From an uncultured Verrucomicrobiae bacterium (GTDB taxonomy: Bacteria; Verrucomicrobiota; Verrucomicrobiia; Verrucomicrobiales; DEV007), in contig CALDKL010000546.1 in assembly GCA_937898895.1 (NCBI GenBank), positions 1 to 7,382 of the forward strand: DNA of 7,382 nt, in the 5' to 3' direction. This document shows, piece by piece, positions 1-5,101 of the stretch. The number at the start of each line of letters is the position of its first letter. Position 1 is the first letter of the stretch. Under the pieces are notes generated by a model. It was not told the DNA's origin. It saw nothing but the letters and a program-made list of their open reading frames with translations, and ran no database searches. A program made the translations under genes and the position numbers.

Positions 1-876
1 CCGGGTGCCAGGCGACGATATCGTCGGCATCGCGGTCCCCATCCCCGTCCACATGGTCCCCTGTATGTCAGTGATCGCTTCGCCGGAAAATCAAAACGGG
101 GTCTCTACGGCGACGTCATCTCCGAGATCGACTGGTCGGTGGGGGAAATCATCAACGCCATCGATACGAACGGACTCGGAGAGGACACGCTCGTCATCTA
201 TACGAGCGACAACGGCCCCTGGCTATCCTACGGAACCCATGCCGGTACGACGGGGAACTTTCGAGAGGGAAAAGGCACGATCTGGGAGGGTGGCATCCGT
301 GAACCAACCCTGATGCGTTGGACCGGCAAAATCCCGGCGGGAACCGTCTGTGACGAACCCGGCATGAACATCGACCTCCTCCCGACACTCGCCGGACTCA
401 TCGGCGCGGATCTCCCGGCCCAGAAAATCGACGGCCTCGACATTGCACCACTTCTCCTCGGCGAGAATGGAGAGAAGAATCCGCACGAGAGCTATTGGAT
501 GTACTACAAACAGAATGAGCTGCAAGGCATGCTGAAAGGTTCGTGGAAGCTGATCCTTCCGCACACCTATCGCAGTTTCGAACGTGCGAAGGGACGCGAC
601 GATGGCAGACCCGCACCCTATCAGAATCTCAAAACCACGGTGGCACTCTACGACCTCTCCGCAGATCCTGGCGAAACCACCAATCTCGCCGAGAAGGTTC
701 CGGAAAGGGTGGCAGAGCTGATGAAGGAGGCGGAGGCGGCGCGGACTGAACTCGGAGATTCGCTGACCCAACGAAAGGGGATCGGCAACCGTCCCCCGGG
801 CCAGTTGAGCGAGGCGGAGACCGCAGAACTCGAGAAACTCCATTGGCCCCAGGGGCGAAACAAGAAAAAGGAGTGA
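1..876 (+). CDS. Type I (S1 family) sulfatase, C-terminal part, 5'-truncated
   Basis: This is the C-terminal 291 codons of a formylglycine-dependent sulfatase, which hydrolyses sulfate esters, probably of sulfated polysaccharides or glycolipids, outside the cytoplasm. The catalytic C-x-P/S-x-R motif and any signal peptide lie upstream of the window. Visible family marks are HPRPHGPLYVSDRF (codons 14-27), the metal-binding TSDNGPW with Asp70 and Asn71 (208-213), and the EGKGTIWEGGIREP block with the active-site Lys91 (271-273). They are followed by DLLPTLAGLIG and IDGLDIAPLL, and then by the C-terminal subdomain with LKGSWKLILPHTYR, YDLSADPGETTNLA and LGDSLTQRKG. That tail is typical of planctomycete and verrucomicrobial arylsulfatase-like enzymes. 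The GTG at 139 is an internal valine codon, not a start. The first 12 codons are Arg-rich and do not resemble the hydrophobic strand expected before the HxxPH motif, so a frameshift near 37-40 is possible. The family is clear; the substrate cannot be told. Confidence 0.93.
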   Translation, partial: PGARRRYRRHRGPHPRPHGPLYVSDRFAGKSKRGLYGDVISEIDWSVGEIINAIDTNGLGEDTLVIYTSDNGPWLSYGTHAGTTGNFREGKGTIWEGGIREPTLMRWTGKIPAGTVCDEPGMNIDLLPTLAGLIGADLPAQKIDGLDIAPLLLGENGEKNPHESYWMYYKQNELQGMLKGSWKLILPHTYRSFERAKGRDDGRPAPYQNLKTTVALYDLSADPGETTNLAEKVPERVAELMKEAEAARTELGDSLTQRKGIGNRPPGQLSEAETAELEKLHWPQGRNKKKE

Positions 877-919
877 CCGCACCGAAAGTTCTGGCTTTTC
901 AAGGCGGGTTCCGTGCGGT
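876..919 (+). terminator. Terminator-like inverted repeat after the sulfatase gene
   Basis: An 11-base arm (876-886) beginning at the last base of the sulfatase stop codon pairs with 909-919, with one C-C mismatch and a 22-base loop. The stem core CCGCAC/GTGCGG is GC-rich. No clean T-run follows, only an AT-rich stretch, so it is not a canonical intrinsic terminator. Its place, between a finished gene and a -10 box, supports a transcription boundary. The structure is seen in the sequence; the function is inferred. Confidence 0.45.
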
Positions 920-923
920 AACT

Positions 924-929
924 TATAAT
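924..929 (+). promoter_or_regulatory. Candidate -10 box for the adaptor/toroid operon
   Basis: A perfect TATAAT sits in an AT-rich island (919-950) within an otherwise GC-rich region, 39 bases before the adaptor start codon at 968. This would give a leader of about 30 nt. No convincing -35 hexamer is found at 16-18 bp spacing (901-906 reads AAGGCG), and there is no extended -10 TG. The call rests on the hexamer, the local AT content and the position. Confidence 0.45.
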
Positions 930-967
930 TTTACTAGTTTCAATAATTAACAGAAGAGAAATATCTG

Positions 968-2551
968 ATGAAAGCCCCATTTTCGATTTCCTTTGGTCTG
1001 CTTTCCTCCCTGGCATGCCAATGGTGTTTCAACGGATTGGCTGAGGATGGGAAAGCTCCCGCCAAGGCGGTCAGCCTTCCTGCGGAAGCCTCCAAAGAGG
1101 CTCCGAAAGAGGCTCCGAAACCGAAGCCGGTGGCTGCGGTGGTCGCAGGAGGAACGATCCTGAAGGTATCGCCCGGTCCTTTCGTTCAGAAGGTGAAGCT
1201 CGCCGGGACGGTGGAAAGTGAGCGCGTCACCCCGGTCGAAATGAACCTGAAACGCTGGGCCGATCTCACGGTGGTGCGGGTCGCGGCGCACGGCACGACG
1301 GTGAAGGCGGGAGACGTCCTTCTCGAACTCGAAACCAAAGATCTCGTCAAGAAAATCGAGGAGATGAGGCGGGAGTTTCCGATGAAGGAACTCGAACTCG
1401 CCGCAGCGGTTCTGGAACTCGAAAAGGCCGAAAAGGCGACCCCGCTCTCCCTCGAGAAAGCGGCACGTGACAAGATCCAGGCCGAACAGGATCTGGCATA
1501 CTTTGAAGACAAATCCCGACCGATGCGGGAGCGCGCCGCACGCGAGGAAGTCGAGGAAGTCGCAGAGGGTCTTTCCTATGCCCAGGAGGAATTGGACCAG
1601 CTCAAGAAGATGTATGAGAAGGACGATCTCACCGAGGAGACCGAAGAGATCATCCTGAAGCGCGCCGAGAATTCGGTAGCCCGCTACCAGTGGATGCTGG
1701 AGCAGGCCAGGGCCAGCACTGCGCGTACGCTCGAGGCCATTCTTCCCCGCGAACACGAGGGATTGAAGCGAAACCTCGAGTTCCGGCAGATCGAGTGGCG
1801 AGCGGGCGAGAAGGCGATGCGCGACGGGCTCGAAAAAACCCGTCTCGCCACCGCCGCAAAGCGGCGCGAGTGGGAGGAATCTCAAAAAGTTCTCGCCGAA
1901 CTCGAAGAAGACCTCGCGAAAATGCGCGTGACCTCTCCGCACGACGGGATCGTATACTACGGCATGAGCCAGCGGGCCAAGTGGACGACGGCGTCCCTCG
2001 TCGACAAGAAACTGATTCCCGGAGGAAAGCTGATGATGCGCGAAGTCCTCATGACCGTGGTCGATCCGAAGAAAGTGCGGGTTTTGCTCGCCCTGACCGA
2101 AGAACAACTGAAGGATCTCGCGGAGGGACAGAAAGGGGTTTGTCAGGCGAAGTGGAAACCGGATTTCAAGTTCGCGGCGAAGCTTGGCGCGATCCTCTAT
2201 GTGCCCTATTCCGACAAGACCTTCGATGCGGTCCTCTCGGTCGAGCGACCCGCCGGATCGCCCGTGCTTTTGCCGGGAATGTCGGCCGACGCCGAGATTG
2301 TCGTCTATGAGAAGGCCGATGCGCTGCTCGTGCCGAAGACGGCTGTGAAACGCGAAGGAAACCGTGATTGGATCATCCTGAAGGATGGCAAAGTAGTGCC
2401 GGTTGCGGTGGGAAGGGGCGAGGGGGACAAGGTCGAAATCCTCGAAGGAATCAAGGCCGGGGACGAGATCCGCGTTCCGGCTTCGGAGGCTCCCGCGCCC
2501 GCTGCATCGAAACCCGCAGCCCCGGTCTCCGAACCGGTCAGGAAGGGATGA
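968..2551 (+). CDS. HlyD/RND-type periplasmic adaptor (membrane fusion) protein with long coiled coil
   Basis: This 527-aa protein has the layout of efflux or secretion adaptors that bridge an inner-membrane transporter and an outer-membrane channel. Residues 1-25 look like a weak signal peptide (only Lys2, then a hydrophobic stretch, possible cleavage after Ala25). Residues 28-60 are an Ala/Pro/Lys-rich linker with an EAPK repeat. The first lipoyl-like half (about 62-125) contains VRVAAHGTTVKAGDVLLELE. Residues 125-318 are Glu/Lys/Arg/Leu-rich helices, a long coiled-coil hairpin. The second lipoyl half begins at MRVTSPHDGIVYYG (319-332). A beta-barrel and membrane-proximal part follow, with LLPGMSADAEIVV, ALLVPKTAV and IILKDGKVVPVAVGRGEGDKVEILEGIKAGDEI. 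The tail is Ala/Pro-rich. The ATG at 968 is preceded by a weak AG-rich stretch (952-958). The stop overlaps the next start (ATGA, 2548-2551), implying translational coupling. No pump or TolC-like gene is adjacent, so its partner is unknown. Confidence 0.88.
   Translation: MKAPFSISFGLLSSLACQWCFNGLAEDGKAPAKAVSLPAEASKEAPKEAPKPKPVAAVVAGGTILKVSPGPFVQKVKLAGTVESERVTPVEMNLKRWADLTVVRVAAHGTTVKAGDVLLELETKDLVKKIEEMRREFPMKELELAAAVLELEKAEKATPLSLEKAARDKIQAEQDLAYFEDKSRPMRERAAREEVEEVAEGLSYAQEELDQLKKMYEKDDLTEETEEIILKRAENSVARYQWMLEQARASTARTLEAILPREHEGLKRNLEFRQIEWRAGEKAMRDGLEKTRLATAAKRREWEESQKVLAELEEDLAKMRVTSPHDGIVYYGMSQRAKWTTASLVDKKLIPGGKLMMREVLMTVVDPKKVRVLLALTEEQLKDLAEGQKGVCQAKWKPDFKFAAKLGAILYVPYSDKTFDAVLSVERPAGSPVLLPGMSADAEIVVYEKADALLVPKTAVKREGNRDWIILKDGKVVPVAVGRGEGDKVEILEGIKAGDEIRVPASEAPAPAASKPAAPVSEPVRKG
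1085..1120 (+). repeat. 12-bp tandem repeat encoding EAPK in the adaptor linker
   Basis: Two exact 12-bp copies (GAGGCTCCGAAA, 1097-1108 and 1109-1120) are preceded by a diverged copy (1085-1096). They encode EASK-EAPK-EAPK in the linker between the signal-like segment and the first lipoyl half. The likely role is a flexible periplasmic spacer whose length can vary by replication slippage; that is inference. Confidence 0.7.
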
Positions 2552-3708
2552 GCCGATTCACCCACCCGCCTCGGCTCGCCGTCTCGGCGGCATGGGCCGG
2601 ACTGCTCCTTGCGGCGCAGACAATCCGATCCGACGAGGGGATCGATCATGCCATTGCCAGAGGGATCGATTTTCTTGTGGCCGATCAGAATGAGAATGGC
2701 AGCTGGGGTTCCGCGCACCAGACCAAGGGACTGAACATCTATGCGCCCGTGCCGGGAGCCCACGAAGCTTTTCGAGCGGCAGTCACGGCGATGGCGGTCT
2801 CCGCCTTGCACGACTCCGGTCTCGCTCGCGCGGAGGGAGCCCCGCGCACGGCTCTGGAACGGGGGGAAAGATACCTGCTCGAGCACCTCCCGACGATACG
2901 GCGGGCCACCGCCGACGCGATCTACAATGTCTGGACGCACGCCTACGGCATTCAGGCACTCGTCGATCTCCACGAGCGGACCGAGGATCCGGAGAAAAGG
3001 AAGCGGTATGTCGAGGTGATCAACGGTCAGGTGGATTTGTTAGGGCGCTATGAATCGATCGACGGAGGTTGGGGATACTACGACTTTCGAGTCGGAACGG
3101 CGAAACCGTCCTCCGATTCGATCAGCTTCACCACGGCGACCTGCCTGATTGCCCTGCGCGAGGCTTCGGAACTGAGCGGGGTCGAGATCCCGCGCCCGCT
3201 CGTCGACCGGGCGATTGATTCGATCCACCGCCAGCAGAAGCCGGATTACAGTTATCTCTACGGCGAGTATCTCGACCGGGTGCCGATGCGGGGGATCAAT
3301 CGCCCCGGCGGCAGCCTGGGTCGCTCCCAGGCCTGCAATCTCTGCCTGCGTGTCTGGGGCGATGACTCGATCACCGATACGATTTTCAAGGGCTGGCTCG
3401 TGAAGTTGCGGGATCGCAACGGCTGGCTCGACATCGGGAGAAAACGTCCCGTTCCCCACGAGGCATGGCTTCAGGTGGCGGGATATTTCTATTACTACGG
3501 CCACTACTATGCGGCGCGATGCGTGACCCTGCTTCCGCGCGAAGAGCAGCCCGAGTATCGCAGGCTTGTGGCTGACTTGATCCTCTCGAAACAGGAAGCC
3601 GATGGATCCTGGTGGGATTTTCCTTTCTATTCCTATCATCAACCCTACGGGACCGCGTTTGCCGTGATGACGCTGGCTCGCTGCCGGGAAAACGACTTTT
3701 CGTATTGA
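2548..3708 (+). CDS. Exported prenyltransferase/squalene-cyclase-like alpha/alpha-toroid protein
   Basis: The protein has 386 aa from the ATG at 2548, which overlaps the adaptor stop codon. The same frame stays open upstream to 2368, but there it only shadows the adaptor gene. The N-terminus (Arg3, Arg9, hydrophobic 11-23 with AGLLLAA) looks like a signal peptide, so the product is probably periplasmic or secreted. QW-like motifs of squalene/terpenoid cyclases and prenyltransferases recur: QNENGSW (47-53), DGGWGYYD (172-179) and QEADGSW (349-355). Between them are helix-pair segments such as FTTATCLIALREA and YGTAFAVMTLARC. This fits an alpha6/alpha6 toroid. No DxDD acid motif of squalene-hopene cyclases is seen, nor the Asp/Cys/His zinc set of protein prenyltransferases, so enzyme activity is doubtful. 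A CNLC pair (263-266) and an aromatic patch (GYFYYYGHYY, 312-321) stand out. The adaptor is its only operon partner. The fold is fairly sure; the function is unknown. Confidence 0.82.
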   Translation: MSRFTHPPRLAVSAAWAGLLLAAQTIRSDEGIDHAIARGIDFLVADQNENGSWGSAHQTKGLNIYAPVPGAHEAFRAAVTAMAVSALHDSGLARAEGAPRTALERGERYLLEHLPTIRRATADAIYNVWTHAYGIQALVDLHERTEDPEKRKRYVEVINGQVDLLGRYESIDGGWGYYDFRVGTAKPSSDSISFTTATCLIALREASELSGVEIPRPLVDRAIDSIHRQQKPDYSYLYGEYLDRVPMRGINRPGGSLGRSQACNLCLRVWGDDSITDTIFKGWLVKLRDRNGWLDIGRKRPVPHEAWLQVAGYFYYYGHYYAARCVTLLPREEQPEYRRLVADLILSKQEADGSWWDFPFYSYHQPYGTAFAVMTLARCRENDFSY

Positions 3709-3880
3709 GGAAAATCCCAATCCCATCGCCATCCCGCATGTTCCCTGATGCCGAATGCTCCCGGTGACAGAAACGGAGATTGGACAAGAGGGGCGCGTGG
3801 TGCGGGATCTTCGAGAAACGGGATCATCTCCAGGTCTTTCGCGCCGCTCGGCGAGAATCGGTGCCAATCAGGATCCTCGC

Positions 3881-3912
3881 GGAAGGGTGGATTTTGAGAA
3901 AATTCCGCTTCC
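3881..3912 (+). other. Hairpin upstream of queA
   Basis: GGAAG (3881-3885) pairs with CTTCC (3908-3912). Inside, GGATTTT (3889-3895) pairs with AAAATTCC (3899-3906) with one bulged T and a GAG loop; a small internal loop separates the two stems. No T-run follows on either strand, so it is not an ordinary terminator. It lies about 40 nt before the queA start and could be a leader structure. The pairing is seen; the role is not known. Confidence 0.4.
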
Positions 3913-3939
3913 CAAAACCCCCATTCTATCGGACGGACC

Positions 3940-3945
3940 AAAGGA
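3940..3945 (+). promoter_or_regulatory. Ribosome binding site of queA
   Basis: AAAGGA ends nine bases before the ATG at 3955. It is the clearest Shine-Dalgarno-like sequence in the window and supports this start. Confidence 0.6.
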
Positions 3946-3954
3946 TCATCGGCC

Positions 3955-4935
3955 ATGCAGACCTCCGATTTTGATTACGAACTCCCCGAGGAACTCATCG
4001 CCCAACATCCTCCGCAGCGGCGAGGGGAATCGCGAATGATGGTGATCGACCGAGTTTCCGGAACCATCGAGCATTGCCATTTTTCGGATTTTCCCGCCTA
4101 CATCGGCGCGGATGACCTTCTTGTGCTCAATGATACGAGGGTCGTTGCCGCGAGGTTCTTTTCCGATGACGGGCGCTGCGAGATTCTCCGGGTGGCCGCC
4201 CTCGACGCCCGGACCTGGAAGTGTCTCGTGCGTCCGGGAAAGCGGCTGCGCCCCGGCCGCACCGTGGAGATCGGGGGCTGCAAGGGAACCGTGTTGTCGG
4301 TTTGTGAGGAGGGCGGCGAGCGCATCATCCGCTTCGATCAGCCCCCGGATGAGGAGACCCACGGACACCTCGCCCTCCCGCCCTACATTCGGCGACCGGA
4401 TGCCGATGCCGACCGGGATCGCTACCAGACCGTATTCGCTCGCGAAGCCGGTGCGATCGCCGCGCCCACCGCCGGACTCCACTTCTCGGCGGAAATGCTT
4501 GCGCCGCTTCCGCACGTGTTCGTGACGCTGCATGTCGGCATCGGCACCTTCCGTCCCGTCTCAAGCGAGACCCTGACCGAACACCACATGCACGCGGAGC
4601 ACTACGAGTTGCGGCCCGAGACCGCTGCTGCGATCACGGCCTGCCGTCGGGCCATCGCCGTGGGCACCACCGTCGTCCGAGTTCTGGAAACCTGCGCACG
4701 GGAGGGCGAGGGGCTCCTGAAACCCGGCTCGGGCGATACGGACATTTTCATCCACCCTCCCTATCGATTCCGGGTCGTTGACGGTCTCCTCACGAATTTT
4801 CACCTACCCAAATCAACCCTGCTCATGCTGGTGAGCGCATTGGCAGGTCGCGAATTCATTCTCGAGGCCTATCGGGAGGCAGTGCGGGAGCGCTATCGGT
4901 TTTTCAGTTACGGAGACTGCATGCTGATCGTTTGA
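3955..4935 (+). CDS. queA: tRNA preQ1(34) S-adenosylmethionine ribosyltransferase-isomerase QueA
   Basis: QueA transfers and isomerises the ribosyl moiety of S-adenosylmethionine onto preQ1 at position 34 of tRNAs with GUN anticodons, giving epoxyqueuosine. It acts in the cytoplasm. The full family signature is present: DFDYELPEELIAQHP (5-19), LLVLNDTRVVAARF (55-68), LVRPGKRLRPG (91-101), GHLALPPYIRR (137-147), YQTVFAREAGAIAAPTAGLH (157-176), LHVGIGTFRPV (192-202), HAEHYEL (213-219), VGTTVVRVLE (236-245), LLTNFHLPKSTLLMLVSALA (278-297) and RFFSYGDCMLI at the C-terminus. At 326 aa it is somewhat shorter than the common 340-355 aa, mainly in the loop after NDTRVVAARF (69-78), which does not touch the conserved core. 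The start is set by the AAAGGA site and by DFDYELP at the usual distance from the N-terminus. It is separate from both flanking operons; no other queuosine gene is in view. Confidence 0.97.
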   Translation: MQTSDFDYELPEELIAQHPPQRRGESRMMVIDRVSGTIEHCHFSDFPAYIGADDLLVLNDTRVVAARFFSDDGRCEILRVAALDARTWKCLVRPGKRLRPGRTVEIGGCKGTVLSVCEEGGERIIRFDQPPDEETHGHLALPPYIRRPDADADRDRYQTVFAREAGAIAAPTAGLHFSAEMLAPLPHVFVTLHVGIGTFRPVSSETLTEHHMHAEHYELRPETAAAITACRRAIAVGTTVVRVLETCAREGEGLLKPGSGDTDIFIHPPYRFRVVDGLLTNFHLPKSTLLMLVSALAGREFILEAYREAVRERYRFFSYGDCMLIV

Positions 4936-4977
4936 ACAATTTGTTTCTGCGATTCTGCTTGTTTCCGGTGGGAAGTG

Positions 4978-5010
4978 GGGGAGAATAGGGGCACGAAACC
5001 GGATCTCCCC
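4978..5010 (+). other. Inverted repeat downstream of queA
   Basis: GGGGAGA (4978-4984) is complementary to TCTCCCC (5004-5010), with a 19-base loop. TAGGGG (4986-4991) competes for the same right arm through CCCCTA (5007-5012). No T-run follows. It might mark the queA 3' end or belong to the leader of the next gene; neither can be decided by eye. Confidence 0.3.
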
Positions 5011-5022
5011 TACCGCGCGGGG

Positions 5023-5070
5023 CGACGGGAAGGGTCGGCACAGGCCCGCCTCCGTCCTCCGATCCCGTCG
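5023..5070 (+). promoter_or_regulatory. Long imperfect stem in the leader of the HD phosphodiesterase gene
   Basis: CGACGGGA (5023-5030) and TCGG (5035-5038) together pair with the continuous right arm CCGATCCCGTCG (5059-5070). This gives 12 base pairs with a 4-nt bulge (5031-5034) and a 20-nt apical loop. It ends 31 nt before the ATG at 5102, which has no good Shine-Dalgarno sequence. A leader-RNA role is inferred; no known riboswitch class was recognised. Confidence 0.35.
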
Positions 5071-5101
5071 TGGTGGGAAGCCAGGCGCAGACAGACCGCC
5101 G

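Larger units (their letters stand above)
3709..3954. other. 246-bp intergenic region without a convincing gene
   Basis: No + strand frame here carries a recognisable product; two open + frames run on into queA out of frame. A minus-strand frame is open from 3956 to 3645 (103 codons) and is reported as a finding, not a gene. The region contains a hairpin at 3881-3912 and, at its end, the queA ribosome binding site. No clear sigma70 promoter was found: a TTGAGA at 3894-3899 has no -10 partner at the right spacing. Confidence 0.5.

Noticed and set aside
139..876. Sulfatase gene starting at the GTG at 139
   Set aside because: The same frame is open to the window edge and the codons before 139 (PLYVSDRFAGKSKRGLYGDV...) match sulfatases, so 139 is an internal valine.
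968..1018. Adaptor called as a lipoprotein
   Set aside because: SLAC at residues 14-17 lacks the usual Leu at -3, and a signal peptidase I site after Ala25 is equally plausible; left open in the findings.
947..2107. 386-codon minus-strand frame opposite the adaptor
   Set aside because: It mirrors the codon bias of the adaptor gene (rich in Phe, Leu, Arg, His) and shows no recognisable domain.
2368..2550. Longer toroid protein starting at 2368
   Set aside because: The extra 60 residues overlap the adaptor gene, are Gly/Arg-rich like a shadow frame, and would bury the signal peptide. The ATG at 2548 gives a clean ATGA overlap and an N-terminal signal.
3040..3867. 275-codon minus-strand frame opposite the toroid gene
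   Set aside because: No domain or motif; its length is explained by the codon pattern of the + strand gene.
3894..3930. Sigma70 promoter for queA (TTGAGA at 3894-3899)
   Set aside because: No -10 like hexamer at 16-18 bp; the best candidates near 3922-3930 are too far away.
3755..4039. Small + strand genes starting at 3755 or 3780
   Set aside because: Both run out of frame into queA, have no recognisable content, and lack a ribosome binding site.
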